A stretch of DNA of 64,000 nucleotides. Source: an uncultured Bacteroides sp. Its GTDB lineage: Bacteria > Bacteroidota > Bacteroidia > Bacteroidales > Bacteroidaceae. Under the pieces are notes generated by a model that worked only from the letters and a program-made list of their open reading frames with translations, ran no database searches and was not told where the DNA came from. The DNA is taken from the NCBI RefSeq assembly GCF_900547205.1, contig NZ_URFY01000002.1, forward strand, positions 121,141 to 185,140, in the 5' to 3' direction. The position numbers and the translations under genes were made by a program. Positions within the stretch are counted from its first letter, which is position 1; each line of letters starts with the position of its first letter. Below are positions 34,999 to 43,509 of this stretch, piece after piece.

Positions 34999-36480
34999 AT
35001 GAGAACAATAAAAATACAATCCATCCTTGCAGCAATAGCTGGAGTTTTTCTGGCAACAAGTTGTAGTGGCAGCTTTCTTGATACAGACCCTACAGATGCG
35101 GTAAGCTCCGAGAAGGTGCCCGTGCCCGAAAATGCGGAAGCAATAGTTAATGGTGCCTGGTATAATCTATACGACTATTCAAGCACGTATGCCAACATCG
35201 GCTATCGTGCCATTCAGTGCCAGGACGACATGATGGCGAGCGATGTCGTTTCCCGTCCGAAATACGGTTTCAATTCGTCCTATCAGTTCAACGACGTAGC
35301 CATTCCGTCGAACAGTAGAACCGAATTTGTCTGGTATCTGATGTATAAAACGATAGATAACTGCAATACCGCGATTTCCATCAAAGGGGATACGGAAGCA
35401 CTTCGGCAGGCACAAGGGCAGGCGTTGGTTTTGCGCGCCTTTTGCTATCTGAATCTGGTGCAGCATTATCAGTTTACATATCTCAAAGATAAAGATGCTC
35501 CGTGCGTACCTATATATACAGAGCCTAGTGATAACACTACGGTGCCGAAGGGAAAATCTACCGTAGCGCAAGTCTACCAGCGCATCTTTGACGACCTGAC
35601 GCTGGCGCAGGACTACTTGAAGAACTATGTCCGCAGCGGAGATAGTCAGAAGTTCAAACCTAATGTATCGGTAGTCAACGGCTTGCTGGCACGTGCTTAC
35701 TTATTGACGGGACAGTGGGGAGAAGCCGCAAAAGCTGCCGAAGCCGCCCGCACCGGATATTCGCTGATGACGACTACCGAAGAATACGAAGGATTCAATA
35801 ATATTTCCAACAAAGAGTGGATATGGGGATTTCCTCAAATACCCTCCCAATCGGATGCGAGCTATAACTTCTACTATCTGGATGCTACCTACGTAGGAGC
35901 CTACAGTAGTTTCATGGCAGACCCTCATCTCCGGGATACCTTTGCCGAAGGCGATATACGTCTGCCGCTGTTTCAATGGATGCGCGAAGGATACCTGGGA
36001 TATAAGAAATTCCATATGCGTGCGGATGATACGGCCGATCTGGTGCTGATGCGTGCGTCTGAAATGTATCTGATTGAGGCGGAAGCAAAAGCAAGAGATG
36101 GAGTGGTTCTGTCTCAGGCAGTGGCTCCGTTGAATACTTTGCGCAATGCCCGTGGAGTGAGCGACTACAACCTGACGGGTAAATCAACAGAAGATGTGCT
36201 CAATGAAATCCTGATGGAGCGTCGTCGCGAACTCTGGGGAGAGGGATTCGGCATCACCGATGTACTCCGCACACAGAAGGCAGTGGAGCGTACAGCCTTG
36301 TCGGAAGATATGCAGAAATCAGAAGTCGATTGCTGGCAGGAAGGCGGCAGCTTTGCCAAGCGAAATCCGCTAGGACATTGGTTCCTTAGCTTCCCGGATG
36401 GAACGGCCTTTACAGCCAACAGTACTTATTATCTGTACACCATCCCGCAAAAAGAAATTAATGCAAACCCTAACCTGTAA
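34999..36480 (+). CDS. SusD-like outer-membrane lipoprotein
   Basis: 493 residues from the ATG at 34999. An earlier ATG at 34969 overlaps the susC stop and would put ten extra residues before the signal. The lipoprotein signal ends in VFLATSC (Cys22). SusD features: FLDTDPTDAVSSEKV, a TPR-like helical core (EAIVNGAWYNLYDY, GQALVLRAFCYLNLVQHYQF) and the RagB/SusD C-terminal domain (LMRASEMYLIEAEAKARDG, LMERRRELWGEGFGITDVLR). It caps the SusC-like transporter and binds its substrate at the cell surface. Followed by a strong terminator. Confidence 0.93.
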   Translation: MRTIKIQSILAAIAGVFLATSCSGSFLDTDPTDAVSSEKVPVPENAEAIVNGAWYNLYDYSSTYANIGYRAIQCQDDMMASDVVSRPKYGFNSSYQFNDVAIPSNSRTEFVWYLMYKTIDNCNTAISIKGDTEALRQAQGQALVLRAFCYLNLVQHYQFTYLKDKDAPCVPIYTEPSDNTTVPKGKSTVAQVYQRIFDDLTLAQDYLKNYVRSGDSQKFKPNVSVVNGLLARAYLLTGQWGEAAKAAEAARTGYSLMTTTEEYEGFNNISNKEWIWGFPQIPSQSDASYNFYYLDATYVGAYSSFMADPHLRDTFAEGDIRLPLFQWMREGYLGYKKFHMRADDTADLVLMRASEMYLIEAEAKARDGVVLSQAVAPLNTLRNARGVSDYNLTGKSTEDVLNEILMERRRELWGEGFGITDVLRTQKAVERTALSEDMQKSEVDCWQEGGSFAKRNPLGHWFLSFPDGTAFTANSTYYLYTIPQKEINANPNL

Positions 36481-36528
36481 ATAATATATTTAGCTCTCTT
36501 AATTTTTTGACTTTAACTTTAACTTGTA

Positions 36529-36567
36529 GGCCGGTATACGTCGTGATGACGCATCCGGCCGTTTTCT
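36529..36567 (+). terminator. Terminator of the SusC/SusD operon
   Basis: GGCCGG (36529-36534) pairs with CCGGCC (36555-36560), with inner complementarity GTCG/GACG-like, followed by GTTTTCTT. Confidence 0.75.
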
Positions 36568-36603
36568 TATTTGTACAGCAAATGTTAATGACCTACTGTT
36601 CCA

Positions 36604-36633
36604 TTGGTTATGTGATGTTTTGTTGTAACTTTG
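36604..36633 (+). promoter_or_regulatory. Promoter of the toxin-antitoxin pair
   Basis: TTG at 36604-36606 and TAACTTTG at 36626-36633 with a 19-bp spacer match the Bacteroides consensus. The antitoxin start is at 36659. Confidence 0.75.
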
Positions 36634-36658
36634 TGGGCTTAAAATAAGAGATTAAGAA

Positions 36659-36928
36659 ATGTCTACAATGGAACTAAAATCATTGCTTCTCAAAGAAGTT
36701 GATACCATCATCAACGATGATGAGTTGATTGCCGAAGCATTAAAAGCTTTAAGAAAATTGCGACATAAGCCGCAGCAAGTAGTATATAAAGATACAGAAG
36801 TTTCTCCTCCCTGTAATTATTCCAATGAATATGTTAGGGAACGCGCTTCCAATGCTTTGAGGCGCTACGAACAGAGTGAATATGCTACACAAGAAGAAAT
36901 GATGAAACGAATAGAACGATGGAAATAA
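36659..36928 (+). CDS. Antitoxin of a RelE/ParE-type system
   Basis: 89 residues, acidic and helical. It lacks a recognisable DNA-binding motif but has the size and position of an antitoxin: first gene, overlapping the toxin gene by 10 bases. The N-terminal half is helical (LKSLLLKEVDTIINDDELIA) and the C-terminal half holds a charged tail (EYVRERASNALRRYEQSEYA) likely to wrap the toxin. A start at 36668 is an alternative. Identification rests mainly on context. Confidence 0.75.
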   Translation: MSTMELKSLLLKEVDTIINDDELIAEALKALRKLRHKPQQVVYKDTEVSPPCNYSNEYVRERASNALRRYEQSEYATQEEMMKRIERWK

Positions 36929-37254
36929 TTTGGGATTATGAGGCATTGGATGACTTAGAAGCCATCCTTTGTTATATTGAAGATCAGTATTCTATTTATG
37001 AAGTGCGACACTTCAGACAAGATTTAATAGAGTGTATGAGAAATCTAACCAACTATCCCAATATAGGAAAGGTAGAACCTTTATTAAAGGATTGTGTGGA
37101 TAAGAAAGTGCGTTATATCACAGTGGGTAGACGTTGTAAACTGATATACTTATTTATGCCTGGAACTATATTCGTAGTTGGTCTTTGGGACTCTCGACAT
37201 GGTCAGGTGACTCCTGAATATAAGAAAAGAGGGCGTAAGTCTAAAATACAATAA
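36919..37254 (+). CDS. RelE/ParE-family toxin
   Basis: 111 residues. The plasmid-stabilisation/ParE fold pattern is visible: WDYEALDDLEAILCYIEDQY (first helices), NLTNYPNIGKVEP, KVRYITVGRRCKLIYLF and VVGLWDSRHG near the C terminus, which is the usual place of the conserved strand and Arg/His. Members either cut ribosome-bound mRNA or poison gyrase; sequence alone does not decide. The start overlaps the antitoxin gene by 10 bases, so the pair is co-translated. The basic tail GRKSKIQ is unusual but short. Confidence 0.85.
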   Translation: MEIIWDYEALDDLEAILCYIEDQYSIYEVRHFRQDLIECMRNLTNYPNIGKVEPLLKDCVDKKVRYITVGRRCKLIYLFMPGTIFVVGLWDSRHGQVTPEYKKRGRKSKIQ

Positions 37255-37260
37255 ATAGAT

Positions 37261-37300
37261 AGCTCCGTTATACTTATTTTGTTTAACGGAGCTATTTTAT
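37261..37300. terminator. Bidirectional terminator after the toxin gene
   Basis: AGCTCCGTTA (37261-37270) pairs perfectly with TAACGGAGCT (37284-37293), followed by ATTTTATTTT. It lies between the toxin gene and the convergent MFS gene. Confidence 0.85.
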
Positions 37301-37306
37301 TTTCTA

Positions 37307-38509
37307 TCATATCTTCTGTTTCTTCAAATCGGGCAAGAACCAAGTGACCAGCCCCAACAGCGGCATATAAGCGCAAACATTGTATACAGCCTCAATGCCG
37401 AACTTATCCGCCATATTTCCAAGCACCGCCGACGCAATGCCCGCTACTCCGAAAGCGAATCCGAAGAACAATCCCGAAATCAACCCCAGCTTTGTAGGAA
37501 GCAACTCCTGCGCATAAAGCAAGATGGCGGGAAAAGCCGATGAAAGCATCAGCCCCACGCAGAAACTCAGAATAATAGTCCACACTAAAGTAGCATGAGG
37601 CATTAGTAAACTGAACGGGGCAGCCCCTAGAATGGAAGCCCAAATCACATATTTGCGTCCCACGCGGTCGCCTATCGGACCGCCGAGCAATGTGCCGATA
37701 GCCGTAGCGACCAAGAAGATGAACAAGTATAATTGAGATTGCTGCACACTCACATCAAATTTATGAATCAGATAAAATGTGTAATAACTCGTCAGACTCG
37801 CCATATAGATGTACTTAGAAAATATCAGTATCAGCAGAATTGTGATAGACCAAGCCGTCTTATCCATAGGCAAGGGCAGATGAACCGCTTTCTTTATGGT
37901 AGCCTTCTGTGCCTTCATCCGATTGAGATAAGACTTGTACCATTTGCAAATGGGATACATGATGCCGATAGCCGCCAACGCGAAAAGAGCAAAAACAGCA
38001 AGATGCTTCCTACCATAAGGAGCCACCAGCAACGCCACCAACAAAGGCCCTAGCGACCCCCCTAGGTTTCCTCCCACCTGAAACAATGACTGCGCCAATC
38101 CCCGTTTGCCACCCGAAGCGAGGAACGTGATTCGTGAAGCCTCCGGATGCAGAACTGACGAGCCGATACCAATCAGAAAGACAGATAGCAACATCCAATA
38201 AAGGTTGTTGGATAATGCCAGATTTATCATGCCAACCAACGTAAAACTCATTCCGATAGGCAGCGACCAAGCGACTGGATGCTTGTCGAATAGAATTCCG
38301 GTGATAGGCTGAAACACCGAAGCCGAAAGTTGATAAACTAATGTGATAAGACCGATCTGTGCAAAGTTTAGTCCCAAATCGTCCTTAAACAGCGGATACG
38401 ATGCTGAAATAACAGACTGTAGAAGGTCGTTAAGACAGTGGGAGAGACTTAATGCAATCAAGATGGAGAAAGTGATTTTTCCAACTGGTTGTTCCTGATT
38501 CTGTACCAT
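37307..38509 (-). CDS. MFS transporter, fosmidomycin-resistance (Fsr)-like
   Basis: Start chosen at the ATG at 38509 (MVQNQEQPVGKITFS); a longer frame to 38578 adds an unlikely 23 residues. About 400 residues with 12 membrane helices. Fsr-like features: LSLSHCLNDLLQSVISASYP in helix 1, GILFDKHPVAWSLPIGM between helices 2 and 3, and SVLHPEASRITFLASGGKRG in helix 4. It is likely a proton-driven drug or metabolite exporter in the inner membrane. It stands alone. Confidence 0.85.
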   Translation of the reverse strand: MVQNQEQPVGKITFSILIALSLSHCLNDLLQSVISASYPLFKDDLGLNFAQIGLITLVYQLSASVFQPITGILFDKHPVAWSLPIGMSFTLVGMINLALSNNLYWMLLSVFLIGIGSSVLHPEASRITFLASGGKRGLAQSLFQVGGNLGGSLGPLLVALLVAPYGRKHLAVFALFALAAIGIMYPICKWYKSYLNRMKAQKATIKKAVHLPLPMDKTAWSITILLILIFSKYIYMASLTSYYTFYLIHKFDVSVQQSQLYLFIFLVATAIGTLLGGPIGDRVGRKYVIWASILGAAPFSLLMPHATLVWTIILSFCVGLMLSSAFPAILLYAQELLPTKLGLISGLFFGFAFGVAGIASAVLGNMADKFGIEAVYNVCAYMPLLGLVTWFLPDLKKQKI

Positions 38510-38709
38510 AATACCTATTTCTTTTGCTATGTACCTTAAAAATGGCGCAAAGGTAAGTAAACAGAATAAGGATTGCAAATTGTAGTTAATTCACTTTTGC
38601 TCTATTGAACTATTCTTCATGGGCGATGTTTCTAAATACAATTAAATGATAATAGGAGCTTGAGTAGCTCTTATATCTGTTTTTATTCAATCTAAAACTT
38701 AACTTAATT

Positions 38710-38997
38710 ATGGGATGTAAACATGGAAATTTCATGATTGGACTCGGTATTGGGTCAATCATTGGTGCAGTGGTTTGTCGTCTGGCTCGCACAGCAAAAG
38801 CCAGAGAATTGGAAAGCCAAATCTTAGAAGCTATCCACCGCATTGGTCACGATGCGCATGAAGCTTGTGCTTGTGCAGAACAAAAGGCGATGAATTTTGG
38901 TCTTAAGGCTGTAGAAACCGGAGCTGAAGTTGCTGATAAAGTAGCCGAAGAAGCCGATAAAGTGGCTGATAAGGCAAAAGACAAGTGGGGAAAATAA
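38710..38997 (+). CDS. Small membrane protein with heptad-rich tail
   Basis: 95 residues. A glycine-rich membrane segment (FMIGLGIGSIIGAVVCRLA) is followed by a long amphipathic helix with Ala/Lys/Glu heptads ending in VADKVAEEADKVADKAKDKW. The layout resembles YtxH-like small envelope proteins, but there is no firm family match. The start codon follows an AT-rich leader and a good terminator follows the stop, so it is very likely a real monocistronic gene. Confidence 0.7.
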   Translation: MGCKHGNFMIGLGIGSIIGAVVCRLARTAKARELESQILEAIHRIGHDAHEACACAEQKAMNFGLKAVETGAEVADKVAEEADKVADKAKDKWGK

Positions 38998-39006
38998 AAC
39001 TCCCAG

Positions 39007-39055
39007 AAGAGGTAGCGTCAAAATAGGTTCTTAGGAGCGTTGACGCAACCTCTTT
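39007..39055 (+). terminator. Terminator of the small membrane protein gene
   Basis: AGAGGTAGCGTCAA (39008-39021) pairs with TTGACGCAACCTCT (39040-39053) with one mismatch, followed by a T-rich stretch. Confidence 0.8.
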
Positions 39056-39147
39056 CTTCTTTTATTATGTTTAACAACATATGTACTTCTCTGTATTATT
39101 GCTTAATGTTTTGATAATTAACTGTATATCTCTTTAGCGTGGTTTAT

Positions 39148-39163
39148 GTGTGTGCGCACACAC
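39148..39163. promoter_or_regulatory. Perfect 16-bp palindrome, candidate operator of the uxu operon
   Basis: GTGTGTGCGCACACAC is fully palindromic and ends 2 bp before the -33 element of the uxu promoter. LacI-family repressors bind such dyads with a central CG, and a LacI-type gene is the first gene downstream, so autoregulation is a natural reading. Confidence 0.65.
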
Positions 39164-39165
39164 GC

Positions 39166-39196
39166 TTGCTTAATTCAATAATTCATTTTACATTTG
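39166..39196 (+). promoter_or_regulatory. Promoter of the LacI-uxuB-uxuA operon
   Basis: TTG at 39166-39168 and TACATTTG at 39189-39196 with a 20-bp spacer. The LacI-family gene starts at 39225. Confidence 0.8.
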
Positions 39197-39224
39197 TCCA
39201 CGAAATACAAGATACTTATTAGTA

Positions 39225-40295
39225 ATGGACAAAGAATCCTCAAATATTCGTATTATAGACATCGCCAAGATGGCGGGCGTCTCTGTCGGCACGGTAGATA
39301 GGGTAATCCATAATCGTGGGCGGGTATCAGAAGAGAACAGGAAGAAGGTGCAAGCTATTTTGGAAGTGGTTCATTATCAACCGAATCTGATGGCACGTTC
39401 ATTAGCTTCAAAGAAACAGTATCATTTCGTTGCCATCATCCCGTCCTTCACCCAGGGAGAGTATTGGGAAGCCATCTCGGAAGGTATTGATAAAGCAGCT
39501 TCGGAATTGGAATCGTACAACATATCGGTAACCAAACTCTCGTTCGACCAATATAATAACAAGACTTTTGATGATATAATCCGCAATCTGACGGATGAGA
39601 AAGTGGACGGAGTACTGATTGCTACTTTGTTCACCGATTCGGTAATCCGCCTTTCGCAGGAACTCGACCGTCATGATATACCTTATATATATGTAGACTC
39701 CAATATCGAAGGGCAACACCAACTGGCATATTTCGGAACGGAATCTTATGACGCCGGAGTGATTGCTGCCCGACTGCTGACGGACCGACTTTCTTCTACC
39801 TCCGACATACTGTTGGCACGGATTATCCATAGCGGAAAGAATGATTCTAACCAAGGGAAGAACCGCCGGGAGGGGTTCTGCCATTATCTCAAAGAAATGG
39901 GATTCAGCGGAAATCTGCACGATGTGGAGCTGAAAATCAATGACTCGGAGTATAACTTCAATAAACTGGATGAGATATTCAAGTCAAATAAGAATATCGA
40001 AGGAGCTATTATCTTCAATTCAACTTGCTATATTCTGGGCAATTATCTGAAAGCACGAGCAATGCAATCGGTAAAACTAGTTGGCTATGACCTTATAGAA
40101 AGGAACACGCAACTGCTTTCGGAAGGCGTAATCACTGCATTAATAGCACAACGCCCCGAACGGCAGGGGTATGATGGAATTAAATCTTTAGGCAACCGGT
40201 TGCTATACAGGCAGAACCCTGAGAAGGTAAATCTGATGCCCATCGACATACTCATCAAGCAGAACTTGAAATACTATTTGAACAATAAATTATAA
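39225..40295 (+). CDS. LacI-family transcriptional regulator of hexuronate catabolism
   Basis: 356 residues. The N-terminal LacI helix-turn-helix and hinge are complete: IRIIDIAKMAGVSVGTVDRV, IHNRGRVSEENRKKVQAILE and YQPNLMARSLASKK. The rest is a periplasmic-binding-protein-like sensor domain (FVAIIPSFTQGEYWEAISEG onward). It is the first gene of the operon with a fructuronate reductase and mannonate dehydratase, so it probably senses a hexuronate intermediate such as fructuronate or mannonate. The palindrome and promoter at 39148-39196 are the likely target. Confidence 0.92.
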   Translation: MDKESSNIRIIDIAKMAGVSVGTVDRVIHNRGRVSEENRKKVQAILEVVHYQPNLMARSLASKKQYHFVAIIPSFTQGEYWEAISEGIDKAASELESYNISVTKLSFDQYNNKTFDDIIRNLTDEKVDGVLIATLFTDSVIRLSQELDRHDIPYIYVDSNIEGQHQLAYFGTESYDAGVIAARLLTDRLSSTSDILLARIIHSGKNDSNQGKNRREGFCHYLKEMGFSGNLHDVELKINDSEYNFNKLDEIFKSNKNIEGAIIFNSTCYILGNYLKARAMQSVKLVGYDLIERNTQLLSEGVITALIAQRPERQGYDGIKSLGNRLLYRQNPEKVNLMPIDILIKQNLKYYLNNKL

Positions 40296-40316
40296 ACATA
40301 TAAATTTGTAGAAACC

Positions 40317-41129
40317 ATGAATGAATTATTTAACGTAAAAGACAAAGTAGTAGTTATCACTGGTGGTGCCGGAATCTTAGGTAAAGGAATTGCTGCATAC
40401 TTGGCTAATGAAGGTGCAAAAGTGGTAGTTCTCGACAGAAGTGAAGAAGCCGGCAAAGCATTGGTAGACGGTATCAAGGCAGAAGGAAACGAAGCCATGT
40501 TTCTGTATACCGACGTAATGGACAAAGAAGTGCTTGAAGGCAATAAAGTGGAAATTATGAAAGCTTACGGCAGAATCGATGTATTGCTGAATGCTGCTGG
40601 AGGTAATATGGCAGGTGCAACCATCGCCCCGGATAAAACTTTCTTTGACTTGCAGGTGGATGCTTTCAAAAAAGTGGTAGACCTGAACCTGTTCGGCACA
40701 GTATTGCCTACCATGGTTTTTGCAGAAATAATGGTAGAACAGAAGAAAGGCTCTATCGTAAACTTCTGCTCCGAATCTGCTCTTCGTCCGCTTACTCGTG
40801 TAGTGGGGTATGGCGCAGCAAAAGCGGCTATTGCCAACTTCACTAAATACATGGCTGGCGAACTGGCTCTGAAATTCGGTAACGGCTTGCGCGTTAATGC
40901 TATCGCTCCGGGATTCTTCCTGACAGACCAGAACCGTGCATTATTGACTAACCCCGATGGCTCTTTGACCGACCGCTCAAAGACAATCCTCGCCCATACT
41001 CCGTTCAACCGCTTCGGCGAACCGGAAGACCTATACGGAACTATCCATTATCTGATTAGTGATGCCTCCAACTTCGTGACAGGTACAGTGGCGGTTATCG
41101 ACGGTGGATTCGACGCATTCTCTATTTAA
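40317..41129 (+). CDS. uxuB: SDR-family D-fructuronate reductase (D-mannonate oxidoreductase)
   Basis: 270 residues. Short-chain dehydrogenase: VVITGGAGILGKGIAAYLAN is the NAD(P) glycine motif, LLNAAGGN the NAAG motif, and the catalytic Tyr-Lys is in VGYGAAKAAIANF. It lies 21 bp after the regulator and 19 bp before mannonate dehydratase. Reduction of D-fructuronate to D-mannonate is inferred from this context; SDR-type enzymes replace the classical UxuB in many Gram-positive bacteria and Bacteroides. The symbol is by function, not by homology to enterobacterial UxuB. Confidence 0.85.
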   Translation: MNELFNVKDKVVVITGGAGILGKGIAAYLANEGAKVVVLDRSEEAGKALVDGIKAEGNEAMFLYTDVMDKEVLEGNKVEIMKAYGRIDVLLNAAGGNMAGATIAPDKTFFDLQVDAFKKVVDLNLFGTVLPTMVFAEIMVEQKKGSIVNFCSESALRPLTRVVGYGAAKAAIANFTKYMAGELALKFGNGLRVNAIAPGFFLTDQNRALLTNPDGSLTDRSKTILAHTPFNRFGEPEDLYGTIHYLISDASNFVTGTVAVIDGGFDAFSI

Positions 41130-41148
41130 AAACTAAAAAATATCTATC

Positions 41149-42318
41149 ATGTATTTATGTGAACAAACTTGGCGCTGGTATGGTCCTAACGACCCGGTTA
41201 GCTTATGGGACATCAAGCAGGCAGGCGCCACCGGTATAGTAAATGCGCTTCATCACATTCCCAACGGAGAAGTGTGGACAGTGGAAGAAATCATGAAGCG
41301 TAAGCAAATGATTGAAGAAGTGGGGTTGACATGGTCGGTTGTAGAAAGTGTACCCGTCCACGAACATATCAAGACTCAGACTGGCGACTTCATGAGGTAT
41401 ATCGAGAATTATAAAGAAAGTATCCGCAATCTGGCAAAGTGTGGCGTGATGGTAGTGACTTACAACTTCATGCCTGTATTGGACTGGACCCGTACCGACC
41501 TTGCCTACACAATGCCCGACGGCTCCAAAGCACTTCGCTTTGAAAAGGCAGCTTTCGTTGCTTTCGACCTTTTCATTCTGAAACGTCCGAATGCGGAGAA
41601 AGACTATACGCAGGAAGAAATAGCCAAAGCAAAGGCACGTTTCGAGCAAATGAGCGAGGATGACAAGAACCTCTTGGTTCGCAATATGATTGCCGGACTT
41701 CCCGGTTCGGAAGAAAGCTTCACCGTAGCGCAATTTCAGGAAGCACTGGACCGCTACAACGACATTGATGCCGAGAAACTGCGGTCCAACCTGATTTTCT
41801 TCCTCAAAGAAATAGCTCCCGTTGCCGACGAAGTAGGAGTGAAGCTGGTGATTCATCCGGACGACCCTCCTTATACTATCTTAGGTCTGCCGCGTATCTT
41901 GAGCACGGAAGAAGATTTCAGAAAACTGATTGAAGCCGTTCCGAATGAGTCGAATGGCCTTTGCCTGTGTACCGGCTCTTTTGGTGTACGCGCCGACAAC
42001 GACCTAGCGGGTATGATGGAGCGCTTTGGTGACCGTGTAAACTTCGTACATTTGCGCAGCACGCAACGCGACGAAGAAGGAAACTTCTACGAAGCCAACC
42101 ACTTGGAAGGAAACGTAGATATGTACAACGTGATGAAGAGTCTGATTCTTTTGCAACAACGTCGCAAATGCTCTATCGCCATGCGTCCCGACCACGGACA
42201 CCAGATGATTGACGACTTAAAAAAGAAAACGAACCCCGGATATTCCTGTTTGGGTCGCCTTCGCGGACTGGCAGAGCTTCGTGGTTTGGAAATGGGAATC
42301 GCTAAGTCAATTCTCTAA
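41149..42318 (+). CDS. uxuA: Mannonate dehydratase
   Basis: 389 residues, the normal UxuA length. It dehydrates D-mannonate to 2-keto-3-deoxygluconate in glucuronate breakdown. Recognised by the start YLCEQTWRWYGPNDPVSLWD, the TIM-barrel strands with VIHPDDPPYTILGLPRI, and the metal ligands in LCLCTGSFGVRADND, VNFVHLRSTQRD and MRPDHGHQM (His, Cys, His, Asp). Last gene of the operon. Downstream lies dyad array C, then the convergent exonuclease. Confidence 0.95.
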   Translation: MYLCEQTWRWYGPNDPVSLWDIKQAGATGIVNALHHIPNGEVWTVEEIMKRKQMIEEVGLTWSVVESVPVHEHIKTQTGDFMRYIENYKESIRNLAKCGVMVVTYNFMPVLDWTRTDLAYTMPDGSKALRFEKAAFVAFDLFILKRPNAEKDYTQEEIAKAKARFEQMSEDDKNLLVRNMIAGLPGSEESFTVAQFQEALDRYNDIDAEKLRSNLIFFLKEIAPVADEVGVKLVIHPDDPPYTILGLPRILSTEEDFRKLIEAVPNESNGLCLCTGSFGVRADNDLAGMMERFGDRVNFVHLRSTQRDEEGNFYEANHLEGNVDMYNVMKSLILLQQRRKCSIAMRPDHGHQMIDDLKKKTNPGYSCLGRLRGLAELRGLEMGIAKSIL

Positions 42319-42716
42319 TCGTAGAAACGACGCATCGCTCTCACACCGTAATAGTAAAGATATTTTTTTAATAGCTTAATAAGTCTTTTTCTATTATTGT
42401 TTCAGTGTGTCTCATGCCTATGAATATATTTTCTCATAGGCATGAGTATTTATTCTCATCGCTATGAGTATTTATTCTCACCGTGGTGAGAATTTATTCT
42501 CAAAGCTAAAAAATGTTTGAGAAAAAGGCAATAGGTAAATTGCTAATAAATAGGTAGATAGCATTCGATGGTTACTCTTCTTTTCTTCAGTTTTGGATAA
42601 TGAGAGTCCTTTCTCATCCCTAAAATGCCGTTTTTCCATCATTTTTCTGCTTCCAATGAGTGAAAATGGATAAGGTTTTCTGAAAAACTCGGGTTATTTG
42701 ATTAATAATCCGCTTT
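42319..42716. other. Intergenic region (398 bp) between uxuA and the exonuclease gene
   Basis: It holds dyad array C (42411-42521). The remainder, including ttctcatcccta at about 42611, is AT-rich with no gene or further regular repeat that I can support. Confidence 0.5.
42411..42521. repeat. Array C: 22-bp-period dyad repeats with TATTTATT spacers
   Basis: Units start exactly every 22 bp at 42411, 42433, 42455, 42477 and 42499. CTCATaggcATGAG, CTCATcgctATGAG and CTCACcgtgGTGAG have perfect arms; the last has compensated changes T to C and A to G. Centres (gcct, aggc, cgct, cgtg) all differ. The spacer tatttatt is constant apart from its first base. The first unit has one arm mismatch; the last has arms CTCAAA/TTTGAG with a longer loop. 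Confidence 0.85.
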
Positions 42717-43301
42717 TTATTTAGTGTTTTCCGAAGATTGAGGCTCAATTGAATCGAATAAGTCTGCCACATGAGTATCAATCATCTTTTTCTTCCTTTT
42801 CGGTTCGGGAATAATATGTAAAGCAATTTCTGCGCAAGCTTCTGCATCTGCTAGTGCGTGGTGATGATTCTCTAAAATATATCCGCATCGTTCGGCCACT
42901 GTATGTAGCTGATGATTGGGTAGCTCTTTTCCAAACACTTTCCTCGAAGTTCGGCAGGTGCAGTAAAACTTATACTTGGGGTAAGTCATATCATACAATT
43001 CGTGAACCGCCCGCAGGCAACCTTCATCGAAAGGACTGTTGTGGGCAACTAGTGGCAATCCATCTATCAACGGCTTTATTTCTGCCCACACATCGGGGAA
43101 ATCTTCCGCTTCAATCGTATCTTCATAGGTCAGTCCGTGGATAGCTGTTGTCCATAGCGTATAATAATTGGGAGCAGGGCGAATCAGACGATAGATTTTA
43201 TTCACAATCTTACCGCCCCTTACAATGACAACACCTACGCTGCACACACTGGTACGTTTGCCGTTGGCTGTTTCAAAGTCGATAGCTGCAAAGTTCTTCA
43301 T
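42717..43301 (-). CDS. DEDDh-family 3'-5' exonuclease (DnaQ-like)
   Basis: Start set at the ATG at 43301 (MKNFAAIDFETANG), because the first exonuclease motif begins there; upstream in-frame codons give an unrelated hydrophobic stretch. About 194 residues with the DEDDh set: Asp and Glu in AAIDFETA, Asp in LVAHNSPFDEGCL, and His/Asp in NHHHALADAEACAEIAL. Such stand-alone proteins trim DNA or RNA ends. A TATCTTTG -7 element (43323-43330) lies upstream on the minus strand. Confidence 0.9.
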   Translation of the reverse strand: MKNFAAIDFETANGKRTSVCSVGVVIVRGGKIVNKIYRLIRPAPNYYTLWTTAIHGLTYEDTIEAEDFPDVWAEIKPLIDGLPLVAHNSPFDEGCLRAVHELYDMTYPKYKFYCTCRTSRKVFGKELPNHQLHTVAERCGYILENHHHALADAEACAEIALHIIPEPKRKKKMIDTHVADLFDSIEPQSSENTK

Positions 43302-43509
43302 CGTTTCCCTATTTTTGAAGAACAAAGATAAAGTAAAAATTTGAAAGGTTAGGAAAAACGGGGTGAGATAATTGTGAATAAAGGGTTTAAGAGATATTTG
43401 GTGGTTGTAGGCAAAGCCAACTGAAACCACTAAAAAGCCAAGTTGAACTTGACTTGCGTTACTATCTCGTTACTTTTATAGTATAATTAACGATTAATAG
43501 GCTGAATAG

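Noticed and set aside
42411..42521. CRISPR array or simple terminator cluster
   Set aside because: Spacers are constant TATTTATT and the variable part is the 4-bp dyad centre, the reverse of CRISPR. Arms of 5 bp are too short for efficient terminators.
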